A stretch of DNA of 64,000 bases from Neospora caninum Liverpool (taxonomy: Eukaryota; Apicomplexa; Conoidasida; Eucoccidiorida; Sarcocystidae), in contig NC_018397.1 of NCBI RefSeq assembly GCF_000208865.1, positions 2,232,001 to 2,296,000 on the forward strand, read 5' to 3'. Under the pieces are notes generated by a model, which made no database searches, was not told the origin of the DNA, and saw only the letters and a list, made by a program, of their open reading frames with translations. Positions 1 to 12,721 of this stretch are shown here, piece by piece; position 1 is the stretch's first letter; each line of letters opens with the position of its first letter. The translations under genes were made by a program, and so were the position numbers.

Positions 1-1153
1 CTCGTGTGCCGCCTTTTCTCTGCTCTCGCACCACACGAAGCAAGAAGGCCGGAGACGGTTCTATGCGTCCCTGCGCGTCGCGAATGTGCACAGGACGAAG
101 ATAAAAAGTTAGGGAAAACAGAGAAACCGAGAGTTGAAGGGAAAGGCCTTTCCTCGCTTCTCTCTCGAAAGCCCCGCGCCCCCTTTTCCTTCTCTTTTTC
201 TTCTAGGAGAGAAAACGTCGAACTGGCTCGGGCGCAGCTCCCGCCCGCCTCGCCGGTAGGACGGACGAGAGACGAGATTCGACTCTCGGTTGGAAAAAGG
301 GAAGCGGAGATAAAGAAGCAAGGGAGCAAAGGCGCACTGCCTCTGTGCAGGCAGAATCCTCTTTTCCTCTTCGTTTTCGAAAACGCGGAAGAGGCGTGGC
401 GACAGAGGCTTGGCAGGTCTCGTGGCTCGCAGCCTCCAGCGAGAGGCACAGCTTTGCGCTGGGTGTGCGTCGCCAGCGGTCTTGAGCGTTAGGGGATAAA
501 AGGGAGACAGGCAGCGCGTGGAGGGTGAGGAGCGACCGAGAACAGAGCTAGACGGGCGCGGGAAGAAAGCCACAAGAACGGGGTCGTTCTCTGGAAAAGA
601 GAAAGTCCTGCCTCGAGAGACAGGGGAGAGGGACGGAGCAGAGTGAGACAAGCTGAACAGCACTCCTAAGGCTTTTTTTTCTCGCCAGTTCCTACTTTTC
701 TCTGTCCGCAGACCTGCACACTGGAGGAAATAGGAATTCGAGAGCGAACGCGGCCACGGCAGCCGAGTCTTCTGGTAGAGAATCGGAGAGAAATGGAGGC
801 GAGAAAGAGACAGGAGGAACTGTGGAGTGCCTCGCGAATTCGTGGTTTTTGTGCGCCGTGCTCTCCTTTTTTGTAAAACACGACGTAGACCTGTCGACAT
901 TGGACACCCGTGCGCTTTACACGAGGGGGGCGTCCGGCGGTCTTCTCACGTTCGAGCTTCCTCTCGACTTTCCGTGTGTGTGTTCCATTCCGCGCTCTCT
1001 TCTCATCTCGTTTCCCTCGGCGCAAGGACTCTCTCGCTCTGTAAAGTTCTAGCATCCTCTTCCTTCTTTTCTCTTTGCTCTCCGTTTTCATCTCTCTCCT
1101 CGTTGCATCCTCTGTCTTTTCCTTCTCTTTCTTTTCCTCTTTCCACCTTGCCG
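1..1153. other. 5' flank of the condensin gene
   Basis: No coding exon could be supported here. Long open frames exist on both strands but their translations are Arg/Ser/Pro-rich without any recognisable motif, which is usual for CG-rich coccidian DNA. The last 110 bases before the ATG at 1154 are strongly pyrimidine-rich, as often seen in 5' leaders of this group. A divergent gene starting left of the window cannot be excluded. Confidence 0.5.
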
Positions 1154-4100
1154 ATGGCTCCGCGTCGGAAGCCTTCCTCCGTGGCGAGGAAGAGCACTCC
1201 GCCTCGAGGAGGGCGAACAGAGCTCTCGAGAGGCGACTCCTCTTCCCAGGCCAGCAGTCCCCGGAGGAGCTCGCCGCGTCTCTCTTCGTCTCTGTCTCCT
1301 TCGCCCCGTTCCTCAGCGGCTGCGAAGGAGAGGGGGAGACAGAGAGGGAGCCGCGTACGGGAGGAAGCCTCCTTGGAAACAGATCGCGAGGCAAAGGTCG
1401 AAAAGGCAAAAGCGAACCAAAAAGAGAGACAGAAACGCGACTCGGCGCCCCCCAGCACTGCGGTGGCTTCTCAACGAGGTGTACATACAGCGGACAGAGG
1501 GTGCCCTGATTCACGGACGTCCGCAAAGCAGCGGAGGCAGCCGGTGCGCTCTTCGTCGTCTGACGAAAACTATCAAGAGAGCGAAGAAGAGGAGGAAGAA
1601 GAAGGAATGAGCGACCGGATGAGGAATGGAAGAGAAGTGAAGAAGGCCCCAGCTGATGCCTCTCCATCTTTTCAACGTCCTCGGCGCAGTGATTCCGCTT
1701 CGCCGGACGAAAACACTGCGCCTTCCTCGCGTCGCTTTTCCTCCGAGGACCGATTTCCTCCTCCGTATCCTCTGCATTCTTCCACGGCGCGCGAAACCAA
1801 GCGAAAGCCAAGCTCTGCCTCTGACCCGACCGTTCGCATTTCCGCACGGGCGCCGCCGAGGGCCGGGAGTGCGCGGGAAGGTTCTCTGCCTTCGAAAGAG
1901 GGGAAGAAAGAGAAGACTGCAAGCTCGCCGTCGGCTTCTCGTCAGGCGTCGCGCGACAGCGTTTCGCGCTCTTCTGAAACGCTCTCAAAGGCGCCAACCT
2001 CTGGAGACCGCGCGCCTACGGCCCCGCTGCCAGAAATTCACGAGGCGTTCGCCAAGTCCCAGACCGACTCGTTCGCGTTGCCGCAGGCGCCTTTCTCGCC
2101 GCCTTCGAGTGTCGTTACCGCTCGGCGCCAAGCCGACCAGCTGGTTCCCTCTTGGGTCCGACACTACCTCTCCGTTTACTCGCGCTTCACGGCTCGGGAA
2201 CTCTCCCTCACTGCGGCTCTCGCGGGCGTTCGCGGCCTGCTGCACGAGGCCGCCGACGTCGCCTTGTCGGAGGGTGGAAAAGAGCGAGATGAGACAGAGG
2301 GGAAGAAAGAGGAGACGCGGAGGCGCGAAGATGGGTGGCGTGACGAGACCGCAGTGACTCCAGAGCGCCTTTTAGAAGTCGTCTTTCGCCAGTGCTTGCA
2401 CTTGAGTCTGACGCTGCCGAAACTGCCGGAACGCGAAGGCGGCAGGTTGTGCGCCTTCTTCTATCGGACCCTCGCGAAGCTCGACGAGGCCATCAGCGAG
2501 GCGAGAAGGAAGAGAGAACGGCGCCACGGACCCAAGAGCGAGGAGGGAACGGCGGCCGAGGAGGGGACGAAAAAGACCAGCGACGCGCAGGAACGCCGGG
2601 CGGAAAGTGCACGCCTGGAGGACGCACGCGTGCTCGGCGAAGAGGCAGAAGACGGAGGGAAAGTCGAAGGAAAGACACGCACCCCGGAAGATGAAGCCTT
2701 GAGATACAGATATGTCGAGGTACGCCGCACATGCTTGGAACTGCGCCACAGACGACGCTCTTTCCCTTGGTGCTCTGATTCGTCTTCCACGTCTCTCCTG
2801 TCCTTGTATCCTCCATTTTGTTAAGCTTTGTGCCTGTGGTCCCTCTCCACGATTCTTTCCTCCCGATTCCCCGACGTTCTCTTCTCTCTGTGTCCGTCCC
2901 ACACACGTCGCTGTTCTGTTTCTCCCCTCTTTGTTCCCTTTGCGTTTTCCTTCTTTCTTGTCTCCCTTTCCCTCCAAACTTGCCTCTTTCGCTGCGTCAC
3001 TCGCTTCTTCTCTCTCCTTGTCCACGCGCCTCGACTCGCGGCGTTTCTGCACGCTGCGCCTGCTCGTCGCCTTTCCTGGAGGCCGCTTCTGTTTCCGCTG
3101 TCGCTCTCCCGTTTCTCCACCTTCCTGCTGTCTTCCTCTCTCGGCCTTGCAGGCGCTCTGGTGTCGCCTTCTGCCTCAGCTTCTCTGTCGTTCTCGAGCG
3201 GCGCGCGTCGGCGTCTGCTGCTTCCTTCTCCAGCTCGTCGGCTGGGGCTGTGGAACTGGGATTGAAGTCGCAGAAAGCATTCAAAAAATGCACCGCCAAA
3301 TTTTGCTGCAACTCCTCGGAAAAAGCAAAGAAGCCGCTGTGCGCCGCATGGCCCTTCTTCTCCTGGAACACTTTCAAACGCCTCTTGTAAGGACTTCCGG
3401 CCTCCGCAGAGAACAACGTTACGTCCTCGTATACCTCTCGTGTCTTCACACAGTTAAAAAAGGCCAGCTGTACGTACACGGCCTATTACAACTGCGCTTC
3501 TCTTCGTATACGTGTCACGAATGTGATGTCTCATTTGTGCATCATCTATATCTATCTATCTATACGTATATATACGTATGTATCCCTTCGTAGCTTTTTT
3601 ACATATATGTTTTCCTAGGATTCTGGCACTGGATCAAGAAGTTGCGTTTCGTGCAAGTCTGAGGTTCGTGTTTTCTCTGGTTCTTCGTCTCAGCCGTCCT
3701 GCGCCGTATGGCGTGCTTTCATGGGTCACTTGACCGACGAGGCACCAGCCGTCCGACGAGCAGCCGTCTGCCGCATTCTTCTTCCCCTTCCGCACTCGCC
3801 CGAGTCGCCGCATGCACCCGCCACTCTCGAGTTTGCCGCGGCTGTTTCCCAACTAGTCACTCGCCGCGCCTGCGATGCGTCAGCTGACGTTCGCGCCGCT
3901 GTGTACCGGAGACTCGCCCAGTGAGTCTCCAAGACAGTCGAAACGGCATCGAAAAGAAAGGACAAAGTGGAGAACAAGCTACAACAGAAAAAGGGGAAAC
4001 CTACACGATATATACATATATATATATATATATATACGTATTTGCCTGTGCGCAGGCATGATATGCTACCAACGCACCTATGCATATATATATATATATA

Positions 4101-7100
4101 TATATATGCAACGTCTACTGATCTGTCTACGCCTTTCTGGGCTCTTTCGCTCTGTCGAAATGCATCTCCCTCTACCTGTGTGTTCTCTGAGTATCCGTCG
4201 AGGGAGGAAGCAGTCGAGCGAAGCCGAGTTTTCTCCACAGGCCTTTTCCCCTGGTATATGCATGCCTGTATCCCTTCGTGTGCATATTTATGTGTGTATG
4301 CATGCGGCTGTGCTTTCGCGTTGCTTTTCAGCAATGACGCGTCGTTCTCTGTGGAGCAAAAGAGCTTTCTGGTGATGACGGGTTTGAATGACAAAGCGAA
4401 GGGGGTTCGGGAGGCGTGCAGTCGCATGCTGCGGCGCTGGCTGCAGTTGCGCCATTCGACAGCGCCTGGAAACCCCCCGCGGGAAGACGCGCGCGACCGC
4501 GTTTCGTCTGGCGAAGCAGGCGAAGCAGCGGAAGGCGACCGGGCGGAGGTGGACGGCGAGCAGCTGAGGCAGAGGGACGCCGGAGCCGGCGACGACGCGG
4601 GGCTTGACGGGGGTGGAGTGCATGCGTGGGAGGGAAGAACCAAGCGCGAGGAAGCAGAGAGACCGCCGCACGAGCGTTTGGAAGAAGAGCGGGAAAGAGA
4701 CGAGATGGCGACGTTCACGGCCTTCTGCGAGTCTCCTCTCCACCGGCTCGTCGACGAGTTGATGGACAATATGCCGTTCAACGAAACTGCCATCGAGGTC
4801 CTCGTCAAGGAAGTCTTGCTCCACTGGCCTCAGGACTGTCGCCTCGACCTCCTCCGCAGAATCCAGAGAAACGGAAAAAACCTCTCCAAGTTAACCGCTT
4901 CCGGACTCCTCATCCTCAGGGTGTACATGCAGACACTCGCTTCCGAAGAAGACCGGTAATGATACATATATATACATACATATACATATATACATACATA
5001 TACATATATACTTATATATATGTATGTATGTATGTATATATATATATATATATATGTATAGATAGTCGTATTGAAGGAGACACACTCAGTGGGCTTACAG
5101 ATGTGTTTCGGCGGCCAAGTGTAGTCGTTGTCGCTTCTTTATCTGTGTAGTTTTTTGCTTACGGTAAGGTCCCCTTTTCCTTCTTTCTAGATCTCCCGCT
5201 ATGCGTGGCTGCATCCTTCTGTTTTGTCTCTCTCTTTAGAGGTACTTCTTTTCTACCGTTAGACGTGCGTGTCGATCGCCGTGCCGCCGACCTTTCTGTC
5301 TGGCCTTTGCGTGGATTTCTTGCGCCTTTTTCAGAGCGAGCCTCGACGTTCCGGATCTCCACAGACTCCTCCTGCAGCTGCTCGCGGCCTGCAGGCATCA
5401 CGAAGAGGAACAGAAGAATGCCGCCGCCTCGCAGGCAAAAGCGGTCGGCTGTAAAGACCCGGTAGCTTCTGCGCAGGTCGAGTCACAGCTGCAAGGCACC
5501 GAGGAGGTACACGCTTCTAAACTTTCAAATTTACCTTGAACTGTCAAGTTCACCTGTTTTTTTCTTGATCAGGGAGACCGATTCTGGCACGCACACGTGA
5601 CGTGCGTCACACACGTGATGGTTCGCGTGATGAAATATATCCTATTGCGTGCATAGGCATGGGAGTTCATCTTTAGAATCTGACGAAAATCGAGTGCGTA
5701 ACAGCCGTTTGAAGCTTATTGCCCTTGCGACCCAGGATACATCCGTAAACGTTTCACACAGAAAAATGGTCTGGTTCCCACACATTTGTCGGTTTTTTCG
5801 TGTTTTCTCGGTTTTTTCTTCTGTCGTCGTCCGGTGGCTGTGCTGGACGCCAAGGTCCGCGTGTGGACAAAAATACCCCAAAATCCGGCCGTCTTCTCCC
5901 TGTGTTTTTAGCACCTCTTGACCCTTAACGTCTGCCTTCGCCAGTTGCTCCTACTGGCGTGCTTCGTGGACATTGCTGAGCAACAGCAGGCGCGCCTCCT
6001 CGACGACGCCTGCGAGCAAATCCTTCTCAAGGTCCCCTTGGGTGAGAGAAACAAAGCTGCAACACGAACGTCGACTCTCTCCAAACGCACCACTCTTCCT
6101 CTCTAAACCTACGAGTGCATCTACCGATCTCTGTATGCTCTCTCCCGTATCTGTGTGAATGTAGATTTGTCTGTTCAGTGACGTGCACAGCTTTCCTCTC
6201 TCTTTATATCCGTGAAGCTGAGTATCTGCTTCCACATACTTTTATGCACGCACGTGCACGTACGGTTGCAGGCAGACGCGTCCGTCTGGCTCTTTACCTC
6301 TCTAACGCAATTCAGGCCTCCGCTCTTTTCTCTCTATACCCTATATACAGTTACATACATTGATATATATTTATATATATTTATATGTATATATATATAT
6401 ATATATATCCGTGGGGCGGTTGGCAGGTGTCTGTCGAGCACCACGTGCGCCCAGCTTTCGCCTCAGAGGTTTTGATTTGGGTTTTGCGTGGTGCGGTAGC
6501 GCTTGCCACGGTTCGAATATGTGGGCTGAGGCAACGCCCGCAGGCGCGTTGGAGTTTTGCGACACGTGCGGTTCATGTGGAGGACGTTTCGGCCCCTCTC
6601 TGCATCTCGTTCGTCACGACTCCTTGTTTCAGTGCCGCCGGAACATCTCCGTTCCTCTAGCAGGACGCGCTGTGTGCCTTCTCCATCTCTCTCTATGGAT
6701 TCCTGGCTTCTCCCCAAACTTTCCTTCAGTTGACTGCGCGCGCCTTCTGGCCTTCAATATCGATCCCCTGGAGACGCGAGTCACGCCCCTCTCTCCCGGT
6801 TTCGGAGATTCCGGACCCACGCATGCGTCAGGTTTTCTTGCGTCGTCGATTGGGAATGCTCTCTGGCCGGGTGAGTCAGTCCCCTCTCATTTTCCTTCTC
6901 ATCTTTGCACGCGTCTCGTTCTGTTCCCTGTTCTGTGTTCGACTTCTTCCCGTCCTTCGTTCGGTTCTCAGGTTCCTCTATTTGCTTGTTGCCCGTCTCT
7001 CCACCTCCTTCCTTTCGCTGTCTTCTCCGTCTCTGTTTCTTCACGCGTCGCGGTCCACGTCTTTTTCCCATCTTTTCGCGTGTCTCTCCGTTTGTTTCTT

Positions 7101-10100
7101 TCGCAGGCTACTGGATGCGTTGTTCCGCGTTGGGAGCATGCGTCCAGCTGCTGCGCCGCCTGCAGCGCGTCCTTCACGCCGGCGAAGAGGCTGACGCTTT
7201 CCTTTTGGGGATTGAAGACTCCGCCCTCGACTCGGACGGGAGGAAATCGGCGTGTGCGAAAAACCAAACACTGGCGCGCATGCAGCAACTCGAAAACGCC
7301 TTCTCCGAGAGGATCTGCACGCTCATTGCTGAAATTCGAGAGCCTCTTGACGGCAAGTCTCTCCCCCTTTTCAGAGATGCAGAACGCATGCACGTATATG
7401 GAGTCCCACACAGTTCTATACTTGTACAGTTCCACATACACACACACATATTTGTATTTATCGGGATGAATTTAGCGGATGCGTGAAGTCTTGATTCTCC
7501 CTTTTCATACACTTGAAATAGTAGCGAGCAGGAGTTCCTCTCCGCTCGGCCGCCCGCGCGCACGCGTCGGTCTCGCTGTTTTTGCATGGACCTGTGTTTC
7601 TCGGGGTGTCTGCATGCGCCTTTCTCTCTGTATTTGCAGGATGTGCAGTGCGCATGCGTGTTTGTTTCCCGGCGGCGTTGCTCGAAGCGTTTGAATGTAA
7701 ATAGATCTGTGCGGCCTACAACCTGTGTTGCGTCTTTCTCAGTTTGCTGCGAGGATGCGAACCTGGCGACCGCGCTGTGGTCAAACACGGAGGAAGTGGA
7801 TCCTTTGACAGTCCCAGTGCAGGCGTACGCGATGCTGCCTCTGCAGCAACAGCACTCCGCATTGCTCGACGAGTTGGCTGGGCTTCAACAGAAGTCGAGG
7901 GGACTGTTTGAAGTCGCAAACTCGCTCCGAAATTCGGCAGCCGACAAAAACGGCGAGACCCAGCAAACCGCGGGGAAGGGGAGACCAGGCGGCGAGGAAG
8001 GAGGCGAGCCGATGGCGCATGCCGTCCAGCAACAAATTACACGCACGCAGAAACAGTTCCAAAGGACTGCAGGGCTGGCGCTCGTTCTCAACAACGAATT
8101 GCACGCTGTGAGACTAAAGCACAGCTTGTTAGAAAAGGGATTCGCGGCCGAGCGTTTTCTCCCGAGAGGAACGGCCGTAAAGAACCCGCGATGAGGCGTG
8201 TTTCCTCCTGCCACACAAGAAAGGCTTCTTATGACGTTTGGGGTGAACGACGCATCCAAGGGCGTTCTTTTTCCTGGGACACACGGCGCTGGCGCCAGGG
8301 GAAATCGGGACGACGTGCACAATCCCTTCAGGCTCCAGACCCGTCGTTTTTTCCGGCCTGCACGGCGCCGGTTTCCTCTGCTCTCTCCTTTGTCCTCTCA
8401 CTCTTTTTCATTCCTTTGGTCTCTCCCCTGTTGTATCGTTCATGCATGCTGTCTCGCTCGCTCTCTCGCGTTCTAGAGCTCCGTCGCAGGTTCTTCGGCG
8501 CTTAACCGCCCCCTTTCTTTTCCCGTTTTTTCGGCTTTCCTTCGCAGCGTTGGTTTCGCGTGTCCTGCATTCTGGACGCTTTCTTTGCTCGGTCGTCGAG
8601 CAACGGCAGCGTCGATCCTGCTCTTTCCGACATTCCCTCGTCCATTCTTCTGCCTGCCCTAGAGTTCTACTGCAACGAAGCGGACGCCTTCTCGTTCTGC
8701 GTCGCGTCGTGCTGCTGCGAAGTGTGCTGCGCGGCGTCTTCCACACCTGCGTCTCTCACCGGAGACAAGCGTTCGGGAGACGCATCGGCGAGGCGCGACG
8801 GAGAGGAGGCCGAGGAAGGACAGAGCTTGAAGTGCTGGCGAGAAAGAGACCAGCGACTGCAGGAAGCGGCGCTCGGCATCCGATGCAAGAGTCCACTGCA
8901 CAGCGATCTCTGCGAAGTGGTAAGAGCCCGAGGAACGAACAGCGGGGGTCCGACGTGCTAGGCGCGGAGCGACAAATCCAAAACAGAACGGAAATCGCGG
9001 TGCCGCGGCGCCTGCCACACGTCGTGGAACCTGGAGCTCATCCGAGAAGAACATGGAATATGCGCATCTAATCAATATATATAAGTATATATCAGTATAT
9101 ACAAGTATATACAAGTATGTGTATATATATATATATATGTCTGCGCATGCAGACGAAAACTATGGAGGAGTCTCGCGCGCGGCGCCGTTGACAACCTGTT
9201 TGCCAGTGACGCGTAGCCGACAGAGTTTCTCTTCTGGGAACTTGCGTCTCCTCCCCTTCTTGTAAGGGCGGCTCTCGTTTCGAGCACCTCGCCAGGAGCG
9301 CACACAGCCTCGGACGTTGTCTGTGGGCCGTCCGGGCCTCTCTGCGTTGGGGGATCGGAAGGCGTTGTGTGGACGCGGTGCCGTATTTCCGATTCAGCGC
9401 CTTCTAGAGGTGGAAAGGAACGTTAGGAACGTGTTTGCATGCATCGGGCGTTTCGCTTCCTCTGCCGCGTGTGTGCGCGTTCGCCTGCTGACAGCTGGTG
9501 ACGAAGTCGCTCGGGTGCTTCTGCTTGTTGAGCACGAGACACCACGAAGTAGCGAAGCAACTGAAGGCCTACCACGTGTCGCTGCTGGCGTCTCTCGGAG
9601 AGCTTCAGTCCACCTCTGCGTGTCTCCAACAGAGTCTCAATCATCAGCAGGCGCTGCTCGTGGAAGAGCGCGAGGCAGAAGAACGTCTGTCGAGACGCGA
9701 GCGTCGCCTTTTGCTTCTTTTGCGGGAGGAGGAGGAGCGAGAAGAGCGGGCTCCCAGAGAGGGGCGCTTGGCGAAAACGCGCGACAAGAAGAAAGGCAAG
9801 AGCAGAGAAGAGAGGGAAGTCGACATTGAAAGCGCGCGTCAGGGCGTGGACGAAGCGACGGCGGCGACCAAACATGTGGCTGAGGAGTGCCGGAAAATCG
9901 CAGCGCAAATCCAGGAGGTGAGGCCCCGAAAAAAACGCCGCCTGGGCGTTTTTGTTGCGTGCGGAGATCACGGGGAAAGATACGGCGTGTGTTTCGTGTC
10001 GTTCAGGGAACGCTCTCTCTCTCTCTCTCTGTGTCGAATCGCCCTGCGGATGTGCGTTTCTCTTGTCTTCACGCGTCGTTTGCTTTTTGTGCTGTTAGAT

Positions 10101-12685
10101 CTTTCCCTTTCTTTTTTCCGTGTACACTCCGTGTGCTCCTGGAGTCCGCGCGTCTCCCGCGTGGTGCTTTCGACATGTTATTCCTTTCCTTTCAAATGTT
10201 CGCGCTTGGCCACCCGTTGCTTCACGCTTCGCGTCTTTCCCCGCCTCTCCCTTTTTCTCTTCGATGTAGCTCTGCCGTTCCTCCTCGCAGGTGTCTGTCT
10301 TGAGAGCGTTGCCGAGCTGTCTCTCCGTTCCCGCGCCTCTCTTCAGGCAGAAAGCGCGTTCACCTCCCACATGCTTCGCTGCGAGCTCTACGTCTGTTTC
10401 CTGGGAGATCTTCTCCTCTCTCACCCTACGCTGCTCCAGTCTGAAGTGGCCAAACAGTCTGTTCTGCTGCCGTCGCCCGAAAACGCCAACTCGTCCTCTT
10501 CGCTGCTGAATCTTTTGTGGCAAATTGCGACGGGGGAAGAGGCGTCGACGAAACAGCTGCAGAGCATGGCTTTGGCAGTGCTTTTGAAGCTTCTCGTCCT
10601 CCCTTTGGCAGAAGACGAGGAAGGCAGGGAGGCCTCAGGCGACAGGTTGGAAAACGCCTCCCTGCAAAAGGGGGCGGACGCCTTGCTCACACATCTGCAG
10701 CGCGTCGTCGGAGATCGCTTGCGCGTGCTCTTGGAGGTGGTGTATCTACAACCGACGCTCGAGAGCGGATCTCGAGAAGTGATGAATTACGTAAGAAGCG
10801 TCGATCTCACACAACGCGATAGAGCAGAGAGCGTTCTTCACACGCCTAACCCCTGCGGATGGCGCCGCAGCGCTCTCCTCTCGATCCTCAACTGCGCTCG
10901 AGTTTCGAAGGCGTCCGTCCCACACGGACCGTGCACGTTTTGCAAAATCACGGGCCAGAAGTGGATCCAGCGACACCCATAGCGAGATCCAGGGATTTTC
11001 CGCCACGGACCCTCTGTTTCGTTCTTCCACTGGTTTGTCTCCTCAACAAATCCCCGCGACCTTCCGTTCCCCTCGGGTTTCTCGCCCCGCCTCACCGTGG
11101 TGGGCGAGGGAGAACGTTTCCCTTATCGGCACCATACCGACTGCGTTTTCCCGCTGGAACGTGCTTCGTGGCCCCCTTGTTTTTTGTCGCTCTGGCATCC
11201 TTTCTTTCTAGCGGTCTCCTCTTCTCTCGGAACAGCCCCAGCGTTTCCGTTTCGTCTCTGCGCTCGTCTCCGCACACGCGTCGGAGGTTCTTCCTCAACG
11301 TCTCCCGAGTCTTCTCCAGCGTCTCACGCAGTCTCCCTGCGCATGTCGATTCTCTGCCTGCGGCGTACAGGTGCACTCGGCCTCCGTCTGGGGTTACTCC
11401 GCCGACACAAAGCTCCTGTGCTTCACAATTCTCCAGTGTTTCGCCTCGCCACTGCTTCCTCCTGCGGCAGCGCGCACGGCGTTCGGCGCCTTCTTCGGCG
11501 CCTGCCGACACCTCGCGACGCACGGCCTCCGCGGCGTGTTTTCTCTCCACTTCACCGTCCACCAAGAAAGCGAGAGACGCGAGAATCGTCTCTCTTCTTC
11601 TGAGCCAGTCTGCGAGGACGCTCTCGCCGCCTTCGTGGAGGAGCGCGTGAAGAGCGGTGCGGGCGAGTGGACCGAGACTCAAATTCTGCCTCCGCTCCTC
11701 AAGATGGCCAGAGACATGAAGAAACTGTTCCTCTTCGCCTTCAGGGGCGTTCGCAGCGTCTGCTTCGCCTTTGCGCTCGCCAGCCTGTCGAGTGCCGAAA
11801 AGAAGAGCACTGCGCGACGAGAGACCAGCGCGGACGAAACAGACCCCGAGAGAGAACAGAGCCAAGAGAAAGAAGAAAAAGACGGAGAAGACCGAGAAGA
11901 GAGAGAAGAGAGAGAAGGAACGGAAGTCGCAAAGGAGTATGTGACGCGGTATCTCGAACTGTTGATTGTTCTTCTCCTCGTCGCCGACGAGTACATCAGG
12001 CCTCTTCTTCTTCTACAGCCGAACTTGAGGTTCTTCGACGTTGTGGCTTTTGCTGTCTCGGGCTGGGTCGACGGCTCTGCCGAAACGGGCATCCCCCGCG
12101 GAGACAAGGGACAGCGCGAGAGAGAAAAAGAGAAGGAAAAGGAGAGTCAACTTCGATCCCTTGTCGACATCCACGCCGCCTGCGACGCTCCAGGATGCCT
12201 GACTCTCCTCGTCGTCGTGCACCACCTTCTTCGTAAGCTTCAAATACGCGCGCAAGACTCCCGCACACCTTTTGGTCACTGGGACGTCTCGAGCGTGTGT
12301 CGGTCTCTTTTTCGCGGCCTCGCGCTTCTTCCGGTGTCTCTCTCTCAAGGGGAAAAATCTCCCTGTCTGTTTTAACTGGATGCGAAAGGACACTCACCTC
12401 CTTCAACCTCGCGTCTTGTCTCTGTCAACCAAGGGAGATCGCCCGATCGCCGGCTTGCGCACTCTGTCGCCTGCACTGGGGGCGAAGCCGGAGAGCGCGC
12501 GGCACTCAAGGAGTGAAGGCGTCCAAATGCACAGGCGCGCCTGGCGGAAGAACAAGTGAAAAAACACACCCTTTTTTTATGCACGGCGTCCCAGTTGGGT
12601 GCACACACACGCAACGAGAAATACACGTCTGTATCATCCTACACAAGTCTAAATATATATGTCAATATATAATAGAGATATGTGC

Positions 12686-12721
<36 letters not shown>

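Noticed and set aside
4..900. Open frames of 160-260 codons on both strands at the left edge
   Set aside because: Non-ATG starts, Arg/Ser/Pro-biased translation, no motif, and mutual overlap on opposite strands mark them as compositional frames.
3664..3693. A 30-base intron inside condensin exon 3, and a competing HEAT-like frame ILALDQEVAFRASLRF at 3620-3670
   Set aside because: Thirty bases is too short for an intron here, and the frame is open straight through 3619-3920 in the phase set by both neighbours. HEAT similarity of exons 2 and 3 already accounts for the expected region, so the other frame is a shadow.
6505..6520. GGTTCGAATAT resembling a tRNA T-arm
   Set aside because: No matching acceptor stem, D-arm or anticodon arm is found at the correct distance.
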